Shown one piece after another: positions 14,728 to 21,889 of a stretch of 28,169 nucleotides of DNA. Under the pieces are notes generated by a model. It was not told where the DNA came from and ran no database searches. It saw only the letters and a program-made list of their open reading frames with translations. Source of the stretch: Oscillospiraceae bacterium (GTDB lineage: Bacteria > Bacillota > Clostridia > Oscillospirales > Oscillospiraceae); the NCBI GenBank assembly GCA_017558545.1, contig JAFYUG010000218.1, positions 1-28,169 on the forward strand. Reading direction: 5' to 3'. The position numbers and the translations under genes are program-made. Position 1 is the first letter of the stretch; each line of letters starts with the position of its first letter.

Positions 14728-15768
14728 TTAAAGTTCCATCTGACTTTGTCCGAGAAATTCAATGCCAAGATGCTCATAGGCTTTACGAGTGACACAGCGT
14801 CCTCTGGGAGTTCGTGTAAGAAAACCCTGCTGGAGAAGATAAGGCTCATAAACGTCTTCAAGAGTGATTGCTTCCTCGTTAATAGTGGCAGCAAGAGTGT
14901 CAAGACCCACAGGGCCGCCGCCATAAAAGTCTATTATACTTTTGAGCATGCGTCTATCAATGGAGTCAAGGCCAAGGTGGTCAACCTCAAGTCTTGTGAG
15001 GGCAAGGTCTGCTACTTCCTTGGTAATAACGCCTCCGGCTCTCACCTGCGCAAAGTCTCTTACTCTGCGGAGCATACGGTTTGCAATACGAGGGGTGCCG
15101 CGGCTGCGTTTAGCTATTTCGGCTGCACCGTCGGGCTCGATGACAATTCCCAATATGCCTGCGCTGCGTTCAACAATCAATTGCAGTTCCTCGGGAGTAT
15201 AAAGTTCAAGACGCAGAGAAACGCCAAAACGGTCGCGAAGAGGCGCGGTCAATTGTCCGGAACGGGTTGTTGCACCAATGAGAGTGAATTTGGGCAGATC
15301 AAGACGAATAGAGTTTGCGGAAGGGCCTTTGCCTATAATAATATCAATGGCGTAATCTTCCATTGCGGGATAGAGAATTTCCTCAACAGCTCTATTCAAA
15401 CGATGAATTTCGTCTACAAACAAAATATCGTTTTCCTGTAAATTGGTGAGCAAAGCTGCAAGATCGCCGGCTTTTTCAATGGTGGGGCCGGATGTAATAC
15501 GCATATTTACACCCATCTCGTTGGCGATAACAGAAGCCATTGTAGTTTTGCCAAGTCCCGGAGGTCCGGCGAGCAAAACATGGTCAAGAGGCTCACCGCG
15601 CATTTTTGCAGCCTGGATAAAAACGGTGAGATTATCCTTTGCGATTTCCTGTCCTATATATTCGTTGAGAAAACGAGGACGAAGGGAGCCTTCACCACCA
15701 TCTTCGGGCAAAAGTGAAGTGGATGTGAGAGCTTGTTCAAAACTATCATCAGAGAAATTAATGCTCAT
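14728..15768 (-). CDS. ruvB: Holliday junction branch-migration ATPase RuvB
   Basis: A 346-residue AAA+ motor that, loaded by RuvA, drives branch migration of Holliday junctions. Walker A GPPGLGKTT is at 68-76, Walker B with DEIH at 119-122, sensor 1 at GATTRSG and the arginine-finger region LRDRFG, and the C-terminal winged helix includes EPYLLQQGFLTRTPRGR. The start follows AAGGGGAT and lies 16 bp after the ruvA stop, so the gene is the last of ruvC-ruvA-ruvB. The short gap to the sigH promoter contains no obvious terminator, and RuvB read-through into sigH is possible. Confidence 0.97.
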   Translation of the reverse strand: MSINFSDDSFEQALTSTSLLPEDGGEGSLRPRFLNEYIGQEIAKDNLTVFIQAAKMRGEPLDHVLLAGPPGLGKTTMASVIANEMGVNMRITSGPTIEKAGDLAALLTNLQENDILFVDEIHRLNRAVEEILYPAMEDYAIDIIIGKGPSANSIRLDLPKFTLIGATTRSGQLTAPLRDRFGVSLRLELYTPEELQLIVERSAGILGIVIEPDGAAEIAKRSRGTPRIANRMLRRVRDFAQVRAGGVITKEVADLALTRLEVDHLGLDSIDRRMLKSIIDFYGGGPVGLDTLAATINEEAITLEDVYEPYLLQQGFLTRTPRGRCVTRKAYEHLGIEFLGQSQMEL

Positions 15769-15784
15769 TTATACCTATCCCCTT

Positions 15785-16390
15785 TCACTTAATCATCTGT
15801 TTGAGAGAAGCTTTGATTATTTCCTCAAGGCTGAGATTTTCAACATCGATTTTCTTGAATGCAGCTGAAATTTCAGAAGAAGAATATCCCAAAACAGCCA
15901 AAGCGGCGCTGGCGTCATTGAGCTTGCTATTTCCGCTTTCAGCGGTAGTGTTGAATGCAGGAATATCTGCAAAGGAAATTTCGGCAGTTTCTTTGGCGAG
16001 TTTATCCTTGAGCTCCAAGATGATGCGCTGAGCTATTTTTTTGCCTATTCCGGGAGCGGCAGTGAGGGCTTTTTCGTTTCCGGAAACAATGTTCATAACA
16101 AGGTTTTCGGGAGAGCCCGCAGACAAAATGGCGATGGCAGCTTTAGGGCCAACGCCGGAAATACCTATAAGCATTTCAAAACAGCGCTTTTCACTCTTGC
16201 TTACGAAGCCATATATGTCCATGCAATCTTCGCGAATATAGGTATATGTATAAAGTTTGCCTTTCTCTCCGGTTTTAAGCTGGCTTAGACTATAGTTTGA
16301 GGTATTAATTTCAAAGCCAACACCACCGCAATCAATTACAGCGATATTAGGAAGAATATCGGCAACTACACCGTTTATATAGTGGAACAT
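15785..16390 (-). CDS. ruvA: Holliday junction DNA-binding protein RuvA
   Basis: A 201-residue tetrameric Holliday-junction binder and RuvB partner. The N-terminal OB-fold begins MFHYINGVVADI and contains YTYIREDCMDIYGF. Two helix-hairpin-helix motifs follow, around LIGISGVGPKAAIAIL and LTAAPGIGKKIAQRII. The C-terminal RuvB-contacting domain is present (ALAVLGYSSSEISAAF). Its start overlaps the end of ruvC by 16 bp, with a ribosome site AAAGGA inside ruvC. Confidence 0.97.
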   Translation of the reverse strand: MFHYINGVVADILPNIAVIDCGGVGFEINTSNYSLSQLKTGEKGKLYTYTYIREDCMDIYGFVSKSEKRCFEMLIGISGVGPKAAIAILSAGSPENLVMNIVSGNEKALTAAPGIGKKIAQRIILELKDKLAKETAEISFADIPAFNTTAESGNSKLNDASAALAVLGYSSSEISAAFKKIDVENLSLEEIIKASLKQMIK

Positions 16391-16890
16391 ACGTTGTTAT
16401 TTCCTTTCAAACTAAGTAATGAAGTGGAGCTTCTTGCGTGGCATATAGCAAGGGCAACTGCATCGGCGGCGTCATCGGGCTTGGGTGGTGCGCTCATATT
16501 AAGAATGCGCCTTACCATGTCTATAACCTGCTTTTTTTCGGCTCTGCCATATCCGACAACAGCCTGCTTAACTTGGAGGGGGGTATACTCAAACACCGGT
16601 ATACCGGCCTTATATGCGGCGAGAAGAATAACTCCTCTGCCGTGAGCCACGGAAATACCTGTGGTGATATTGGTGTTGAAAAAAAGTTCCTCAATGCTGA
16701 TGACATCAGGTTTGAAGGTTTCGAATAGCTGGTTCAGATCGTTATAGATGAGATCCAAACGATATGAAAGAGCAGTTTTTGCGGGAGTTGAAATAATGCC
16801 GCAGGAAACATAGGATAGTTTGGAGCCGACGAAATCAACAACACCAAAGCCAACAGTTGCTATTCCGGGATCTATGCCCAAGACGCGCAT
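16375..16890 (-). CDS. ruvC: Holliday junction resolvase RuvC
   Basis: A 171-residue RNase H-fold endonuclease that cuts Holliday junctions symmetrically. The four expected acidic catalytic residues are visible: D7 in GIDPGIATVGFG, E67 in ISIEELFF, and D140 and D143 in KPDDAADAVALA. The start follows AAAGGAG. It opens the ruvC-ruvA-ruvB operon; a weak promoter-like pair (TTGCAG, 17 bp, TAAAAT) lies about 30 bp upstream. Its last 20 residues (SSTSLLSLKGNNNVCSTI) overlap the start of ruvA. Confidence 0.96.
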   Translation of the reverse strand: MRVLGIDPGIATVGFGVVDFVGSKLSYVSCGIISTPAKTALSYRLDLIYNDLNQLFETFKPDVISIEELFFNTNITTGISVAHGRGVILLAAYKAGIPVFEYTPLQVKQAVVGYGRAEKKQVIDMVRRILNMSAPPKPDDAADAVALAICHARSSTSLLSLKGNNNVCSTI

Positions 16891-16958
16891 GATTTATCTC
16901 CTTTCAAAACATTAATTTTCATATTATTTTACCACAGCAAATATTTCTCTGCAATAAA

Positions 16959-16990
16959 AAAAGCGTCACTTCGCAGGAAGTGACGCTTTT
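16959..16990 (-). terminator. Intrinsic terminator after xerD
   Basis: On the minus strand a perfect 14-bp stem (16990-16977 with 16972-16959), a 4-base loop and a run of seven T lie eight bases after the xerD stop. It separates spoIIM-xerD from ruvCAB. Confidence 0.95.
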
Positions 16991-16998
16991 GCGACATA

Positions 16999-17898
16999 TC
17001 AGGCTCTGGGATGAGCTTTGTTATATACATCTTTCAGCTGTTTTTTCACAAGCTGAGAATAAATCTGGGTAGAACTGATGTCAGCATGGCCAAGCATTTC
17101 CTGAATGGAGCGGAGATCGGCTCCGTTTTCAAGAAGATGTGCAGCAAAGGAATGACGAAGAGTATGGGGAGTGATTGTCTTTTCTATGCCGGCCTTAACC
17201 TGATAGGATTTAATAAGCTTCCAAAATCCCTGTCGAGACATTCTCTCTCCGCTGACGTTAACGAAAAGGGCCTTCTCGTCGGGTGTGGCTATCATCTGAG
17301 GTCTGATGAACTCAACATATTCGTTGAGCGCTCTTATGGCGGCGGGATAAAGAGGGATAGCTCTATCATGCTCACGGCCATGGCAGGTGATAATTCCTGC
17401 TGCAAGGCTGAGATCGGAAAGGTCGAGAGATATAAGCTCGCTTACTCTAATTCCGGTGGCATAAAGCAATTCCAGCATAGCTCTGTCGCGATAGCCCTTA
17501 GCATCGATGCACTCGGGCTGCTCGAGCAAAAGCTCAACTTCCTTGCTGGTAAGAATCTGAGGAAGTTTCTGAGTTGTTTTATCAGGAACGAGAACGTTTG
17601 CGGGATTGGACTCAACAAGACCCTCGTTAAGAAGGTAAGAATAAAAACCCTTTATAGATGCAATTGCTCTGGAAACAGTTGCAACGCTTTTGCCTTTTCC
17701 CTTAAGCCAATTTATGTATTCACCGAGAACGTCCTCGTCAGCGGTGATAAAAGTACAATCAGTGTGCGATTCAAGAAAATCGCTGAGCTGTCTTATGTCT
17801 CTGAGATATGAACTCAGAGTATTAATAGATGCTTTTTTAACATCCTTGAGATAAGACTCATATTTTTCCAAACAAATCTTATCATTCACTTTGGTCAT
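16999..17898 (-). CDS. xerD: Tyrosine recombinase XerD-like
   Basis: A 299-residue recombinase of the XerC/XerD family, which resolves chromosome dimers at dif. The N-terminal SAM-like core-binding domain (1-105) precedes the catalytic domain. Visible active-site residues are R151 (ATGIRVSEL), H245 and R248 (HTLRHSFAAHLL), H271 (LGHADISSTQIY) and nucleophile Y280. The beta-hairpin lysine, normally in a GKG.K.R motif, is replaced: the segment reads TCHGREHDRAIPL, with Arg at the expected position (R175). The start follows AAAGGGGG at short spacing, 22 bp after spoIIM. The spoIIM-xerD neighbourhood is typical of Firmicutes and favours XerD over an integron or phage integrase. No att-like repeats flank it. 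Confidence 0.9.
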   Translation of the reverse strand: MTKVNDKICLEKYESYLKDVKKASINTLSSYLRDIRQLSDFLESHTDCTFITADEDVLGEYINWLKGKGKSVATVSRAIASIKGFYSYLLNEGLVESNPANVLVPDKTTQKLPQILTSKEVELLLEQPECIDAKGYRDRAMLELLYATGIRVSELISLDLSDLSLAAGIITCHGREHDRAIPLYPAAIRALNEYVEFIRPQMIATPDEKALFVNVSGERMSRQGFWKLIKSYQVKAGIEKTITPHTLRHSFAAHLLENGADLRSIQEMLGHADISSTQIYSQLVKKQLKDVYNKAHPRA

Positions 17899-17920
17899 AT
17901 CCCCCTTTCGATAGTATTCT

Positions 17921-18466
17921 TTATATGAAAAAAAGCGGCAAAAGATATTTATAGTATAAAATCTCTGCGGCGCAAAGTGGTATGCAGTACACTATATATC
18001 TAACAAGTGTAAAATCATCCTTAACAAAACCATAACTCCTGCCAAGGTTTAATCTATATGATGACGAAATGCTTTTGGAAGCCAAAATAAAATAACATGG
18101 TAAAAATAAAGCTGCACAAATTGCTTCGCCAAAAATAAAACGTAAAAGTCCGGAGTTAACAGCTAAGATAGATGAGGATAAAACAGCCGAAAAAATAAAA
18201 CCTCTAATAAAGAGTGCCGCAGGGATTAATATAAATCCCAAATAACTGGTGGAGAGAAATATAGTAAGAATAATAACTCCTATATCCAACCAGAGTCTAA
18301 AGCTATGATCGCTATATGGAACGTCTTGAAACAAAGGACTTGAAGCCATACTGCCGAAGAACATTCCGGATATAAAGCATAGAAAAACGGAAAGATAAAG
18401 GTTTTTAGCTTTGGCTGCGTAACCACGTCTTACAGCTTTGGTTAATGTTTGAAAATGCTTTTTCAT
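17921..18466 (-). CDS. spoIIM: Stage II sporulation protein M family
   Basis: A 181-residue membrane protein with about five hydrophobic segments (near residues 27-45, 58-76, 78-100, 110-130 and 158-178). It has the SpoIIM/DUF95 features of a cytoplasmic N-terminus, GMFFGSMASS in the first helix region and the FILIPAALFIRGF loop. SpoIIM is part of the SpoIIDMP peptidoglycan-remodelling machine that drives engulfment and localises SpoIID and SpoIIP. Location just upstream of xerD strongly supports the name. The ribosome site is poor: AAGGA lies about 15 bases before the ATG, with only ATA codons in between. Upstream is a repeat-rich 280-bp spacer. Confidence 0.82.
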   Translation of the reverse strand: MKKHFQTLTKAVRRGYAAKAKNLYLSVFLCFISGMFFGSMASSPLFQDVPYSDHSFRLWLDIGVIILTIFLSTSYLGFILIPAALFIRGFIFSAVLSSSILAVNSGLLRFIFGEAICAALFLPCYFILASKSISSSYRLNLGRSYGFVKDDFTLVRYIVYCIPLCAAEILYYKYLLPLFFI

Positions 18467-18507
18467 TATTATTATATTGATTCCTTACGAGTTGCATAAT
18501 TCGGCAA

Positions 18508-18751
18508 TTTACATAATAATGAGTATACACAATATAATACAAAAGCCATCAGTTATCAAGTGATTTGACGAAAAAAATTGATTTTTGTTAATTATGACCA
18601 CATATTATGTAAACGCAATTATGTAAACTAGCAAACCTGAGCTGATTACAGAATGATTTCATCCCCTAAAATGAGGCTTGGCAACCAATATATAGGCGTA
18701 AATTAAGCTATCTAAACTATATATTGGTTATCGCACTTAAATTATGTTAAC
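18508..18751. repeat. Cluster of ATTATGTAAAC-type repeats in the spoIIM / TIGR04086 spacer
   Basis: ATTATGTAAAC occurs exactly at 18604-18614 and 18618-18628 (14-bp spacing, a little over one helical turn). The 10-base core is inverted at 18508-18517, and there is a one-mismatch copy at 18741-18751. The 280-bp spacer (18467-18746) has no credible gene. The clustering suggests a regulator-binding region, possibly for spoIIM, but I do not recognise the motif. Confidence 0.5.
18683..18729. repeat. 13-bp inverted repeat after the TIGR04086 gene
   Basis: Arms 18683-18695 and 18717-18729 are exact reverse complements around a 21-base spacer. It sits 17 bases after the TIGR04086 stop (18747) on the minus strand. 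There is no T-run, so it is at best a weak transcript end. Confidence 0.55.
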
Positions 18752-19196
18752 CCTCTCTTTTGATTACTCTTTGTATATGCGCGTGCGAATTTTTATTTCT
18801 TTTATGCAATTTGCTATTTTTGTTTTTATTAATAGATATAAAAACGCAACTTAACATACATATAATCAGGCTAATTATCGCTCCCAATACATCCATTTCT
18901 TTTTCCGGAAATGCGATGGAGATAGCAATAGAAAACGCAAATAAGATTATGGCACAGCATAAAGTGTTGATTCCGGCCTCTCCCCTCCCCTTCGATGCAT
19001 ACGAGCATGATATCATTGCCGTTAGTAATAAAATGATTTTGGGATATATGTATATTAGTTCGTATGGCAATAATTCTTTTTGGATGAGAAAAGCAATTAT
19101 TGCACTGCCGAAGAGATATATTAAAATACCAATAATAACTGCAATAAATATTGTTTTGATGTCTATTATCGATTTTGACGTTTCGCATTTGGCCAT
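18747..19196 (-). CDS. TIGR04086 family membrane protein
   Basis: A 149-residue integral membrane protein with four hydrophobic segments and a basic, Lys/Arg/His-rich tail (KNKNSKLHKRNKNSHAH). Size, four-helix layout and position right after yajC fit the TIGR04086 (YrzE-like) family of unknown function found in this spot in many Clostridia. The start is placed at MAKCETSK because GGGAGG lies seven bases upstream; a GTG/ATG-type extension seven codons longer would run through a hairpin. That ribosome site is inside the 3' arm of a perfect 15-bp inverted repeat, suggesting controlled translation. Confidence 0.8.
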   Translation of the reverse strand: MAKCETSKSIIDIKTIFIAVIIGILIYLFGSAIIAFLIQKELLPYELIYIYPKIILLLTAMISCSYASKGRGEAGINTLCCAIILFAFSIAISIAFPEKEMDVLGAIISLIICMLSCVFISINKNKNSKLHKRNKNSHAHIQRVIKREG

Positions 19197-19250
19197 AATA
19201 AAACCTCCCGGGATCAAGCTTTATCTAAGCCTATTCCGGGAGGTTTTATT
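19197..19250 (-). promoter_or_regulatory. Perfect 15-bp hairpin burying a ribosome site (terminator or RBS switch)
   Basis: On the minus strand, arm 19250-19236 pairs exactly with arm 19211-19197 around a 24-base loop. It begins 16 bases after the yajC stop. The 3' arm contains GGGAGG (19209-19204), the ribosome site of the next gene, and ends in TTTTATT immediately before its ATG. It could therefore act as an intrinsic terminator for yajC, as a ribosome-site block, or both. Confidence 0.8.
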
Positions 19251-19265
19251 TAATTCATATATTTG

Positions 19266-19658
19266 TTATTTGCTTTCGCTATCGTTCTTCTGAACACCGT
19301 TGGTGGAAATTGCCCACTTGGTGACCTGGATGCGAACGCGATCTTCACCGGTTTCAAAGGTGATGAGGTCGCCGCTGATGTGAACGATCTTGCCAACGAG
19401 GCCGCCGATGGTGGTGATCTTATCGCCACCTTCAAGGCTGTTTCTCATCTCTTCAGCCTTTTTCTTCTTCTTGTTCTCGGGACGGATGAGGAAGAAGTAG
19501 AAGACAACGATGAGAACAACGATCATGATGATAGAAGAAGCGCCGCCGGCGGTACCGCCTTCAGCAGTAGTACCGGTGGTTGCGCAGCCGGTGAACATCA
19601 TGCAAGCAAGAGCTACAACAAGGATAATGCTAAAAATCTTTTTAATGTTTGCGTTCAT
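19266..19658 (-). CDS. yajC: Preprotein translocase accessory subunit YajC, with N-terminal lipobox
   Basis: A 130-residue YajC, the small partner of the SecDF complex. The family core is present: a membrane helix (about 42-62, SSIIMIVVLIVVFYFFLIRP), then RPENKKKKKAEEMRNSLEGGDKI-type basic linker and the beta-rich domain TTIGGLVGKIVHISGDLITF. The start is set at MNANIKK, where TAGGAGGG lies just upstream. Unusually, the helix is preceded by an extra signal-like segment (residues 5-24) ending FTGC, which looks like a lipobox with Cys25, then a Gly/Thr/Ala linker. Lipidation would leave the N-terminus outside, consistent with YajC's N-out topology. Downstream of tgt as in many bacteria. Confidence 0.92.
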   Translation of the reverse strand: MNANIKKIFSIILVVALACMMFTGCATTGTTAEGGTAGGASSIIMIVVLIVVFYFFLIRPENKKKKKAEEMRNSLEGGDKITTIGGLVGKIVHISGDLITFETGEDRVRIQVTKWAISTNGVQKNDSESK

Positions 19659-19722
19659 TTCGAACCCTCCTAAAGTAATACGAATGATAGTATATAGTTT
19701 ATTTGGACAAATTGCAAGAGTT

Positions 19723-20853
19723 TTATATTCTCTTTGCAAGCAATTCGCTGTAATGATTTCTGAAGGCGGTAAATTCGCCGGCATCGAGAGCGTCGCGAAT
19801 TTTCTGCATAAGTTCGTTATAGAAATAGAGGTTATGCATTACCATGAGGCGCAGGGCAAGAGGCTCCTGAGCTTTGAGAAGATGACGAATATAGGAGCGG
19901 GAGAATCTACGGCATACGGGACAATCGCAATTGGGGTCTATGGGAAGTGTGTCGCGCTCATATTTCTTGTTATTCATATTCATAACACCGTTCCAGGTGA
20001 ACAAATGACCATGACGGCCGTTTCTGGAAGGCATTACGCAATCGAAGAAATCAACGCCGCGATAAACGGCCTCAATAATATTGCTGGGTGTTCCAACGCC
20101 CATAAGATACCTTGGTTTATCCTTAGGCATGAATTCTTCAACACTCTCGATAGTGTCATACATCTCTGCGTGAGTTTCGCCAACAGCGAGACCACCTATT
20201 GCATATCCGGGCAAATCAAGTTCGGCAATTTTAAGCATATGGTCGCGTCGAAGATCATGGAAGGTAGTTCCCTGGTTTATGCCAAAAAGTACCTGACCGG
20301 GGTTGATGGCGTCGGATTCGCTGTTATACTGGGTAAGAGCTGTCTTGCAGCGCTCAAGCCATCTATAGGTGCGGTCGCAGGATGCTTTTACATATTCATA
20401 GGGAGAAGGAATCTTGATGCACTCGTCAAATGCCATGGCAATATCGGAGCCAAGATTGGCCTGAATTCTCATGCTTTCCTCGGGGCCCATGAAGATTTTC
20501 TTTCCGTCGAGGTGGGAGTTGAAATATACGCCCTCCTCCCCTATCTTTCTGAGAACTGCAAGAGAAAATACCTGAAATCCGCCGCTATCGGTGAGTATGG
20601 GTTTTTCCCAAGTCATAAACTTATGAAGTCCACCCATGTCCTTTATAAGCTCATCGCCGGGACGAACATGGAGATGGTATGTGTTGGAAAGCTCGACCTG
20701 GCAGCCGATGAGCTCCAAATCTTCGGCGGACAGACCGCCCTTAATCGCGGCCTGAGTGCCAACATTCATAAATACAGGAGTCTGAATAACGCCGTGAGGT
20801 GTGGTGAACTCGCCTCTTCTGGCCTTGCCTTCAGTTTTAATTAATTTGAACAT
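19723..20853 (-). CDS. tgt: tRNA-guanine transglycosylase
   Basis: A 376-residue bacterial TGT that swaps guanine 34 of GUN-anticodon tRNAs for preQ1, a step in queuosine synthesis. Key residues are visible: D89 in TDSGGFQVFS, D143 region in AFDECIK, GINQG at about 191-195, the nucleophile D271 in DCVMPSRNGRHG, and zinc ligands C309, C311, C314 and H340 (CDCPVC and the later MVMHN). Length is typical. The start follows TAGGAG. It lies 8 bp after queA, in the common order queA-tgt-yajC. Confidence 0.97.
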   Translation of the reverse strand: MFKLIKTEGKARRGEFTTPHGVIQTPVFMNVGTQAAIKGGLSAEDLELIGCQVELSNTYHLHVRPGDELIKDMGGLHKFMTWEKPILTDSGGFQVFSLAVLRKIGEEGVYFNSHLDGKKIFMGPEESMRIQANLGSDIAMAFDECIKIPSPYEYVKASCDRTYRWLERCKTALTQYNSESDAINPGQVLFGINQGTTFHDLRRDHMLKIAELDLPGYAIGGLAVGETHAEMYDTIESVEEFMPKDKPRYLMGVGTPSNIIEAVYRGVDFFDCVMPSRNGRHGHLFTWNGVMNMNNKKYERDTLPIDPNCDCPVCRRFSRSYIRHLLKAQEPLALRLMVMHNLYFYNELMQKIRDALDAGEFTAFRNHYSELLAKRI

Positions 20854-20861
20854 ATTAGCTC

Positions 20862-21884
20862 CTATTCTATCATCATGGCATCGCCGAAGGAGAAAAAGCG
20901 GTATTTTTCGCTGACGGCGTTGTTATATGCGTTAAGTATATTCTCGCGTCCTGCCAAGGCAGATACGAGCATAATCAGGGTGCTTTCTGGAAGATGGAAG
21001 TTTGTTATAAGGGCATCGATGCATTTGAATTTATAGCCGGGATAAATAAATATCTTTGTCCAGCCGCTTTTTGCTTCCATTATACCGCTTTCGCCCATAA
21101 AACTTTCCAAAGTGCGGCAAGAGGTTGTGCCAACGGCGATAACACGTCCGCCTGCGGCTTTGGTATCGTTTATTGCTTTGGCGGTTTCCTCGGGAATCAT
21201 GCAAAATTCGGAATGCATTTCATGGTCGAGAATATCCTCTTCCTTCACGGGACGGAAGGTTCCAAGACCAACATGAAGGGTAACAAAATGCACCTTCACA
21301 CCCATAGCTTTAATTTCCTCAAGAAGTTCCTGAGTAAAGTGCAATCCTGCGGTGGGAGCTGCTGCAGAGCCGATTTCGCGGGAATATACTGTTTGGTAAC
21401 GCTCTTTGTCCTGAAGCTCGGCTTTGATATAGGGAGGCAGAGGCATTTTACCCAAACGGTCGAGAATTTCGAGGAAAATTCCTTCATATTCAAACTGGAG
21501 AATTCTGTTTCCGTCTTCGATTACATCGGTGACAGTTGCTTTAAGCTCTTTATTGCCGAAATATATTTCGGCGCCGGGACGGGTCATTTTGCCGGGACGG
21601 GTAAGGCATTCCCATTTTCCTTCTCCAAGGTCGCGAAGAAGAACAACTTCAATGCTGCCGCCGGTGCTGCGCTGGCCATAAAGTCTGGCAGGCATAACTC
21701 TGGAGTCGTTGAGGACGAGACAATCCCCTGCACGGAGATGTTCCTTAATATTGAAGAAATGCTCATGGCTTATTGCGCCGGTTTCTTTATTGAGGTGCAA
21801 AAGCTTGGAACTATCGCGCTTTTCCAGAGGGGTTTGCGCAATCAGTTCTTCGGGAAGATCAAAATAAAAATCAGATTTTTTCAT
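20862..21884 (-). CDS. queA: S-adenosylmethionine:tRNA ribosyltransferase-isomerase QueA
   Basis: A 340-residue enzyme that adds the ribosyl unit of SAM to preQ1-tRNA, giving epoxyqueuosine-tRNA. Family signatures are visible: DFYFDLPEELIAQ.P at the N-terminus, GDCLVLNDSRVMPARL, GSAAAPTAGLHFT, HVGLGTFRPV and the C-terminal TNFHLPESTLIMLVSA and RFFSFGDAM. Length is typical. It starts 5 bp after the upstream SpoIID-family gene with only a weak GGA ribosome site, so translational coupling is likely. The next genes, tgt and yajC, form the rest of the operon. No preQ1 riboswitch motif is visible in the leader. Confidence 0.97.
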   Translation of the reverse strand: MKKSDFYFDLPEELIAQTPLEKRDSSKLLHLNKETGAISHEHFFNIKEHLRAGDCLVLNDSRVMPARLYGQRSTGGSIEVVLLRDLGEGKWECLTRPGKMTRPGAEIYFGNKELKATVTDVIEDGNRILQFEYEGIFLEILDRLGKMPLPPYIKAELQDKERYQTVYSREIGSAAAPTAGLHFTQELLEEIKAMGVKVHFVTLHVGLGTFRPVKEEDILDHEMHSEFCMIPEETAKAINDTKAAGGRVIAVGTTSCRTLESFMGESGIMEAKSGWTKIFIYPGYKFKCIDALITNFHLPESTLIMLVSALAGRENILNAYNNAVSEKYRFFSFGDAMMIE

Positions 21885-21889
21885 TATGC

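Noticed and set aside
16999..17898. Phage or integrative-element integrase
   Set aside because: The spoIIM neighbour, XerD-like length and lack of flanking att repeats or cargo genes point to a chromosomal Xer protein.
19510..20844. 444-residue open frame on the plus strand
   Set aside because: It is antisense to yajC and tgt, both unmistakable, and has no recognisable domain.
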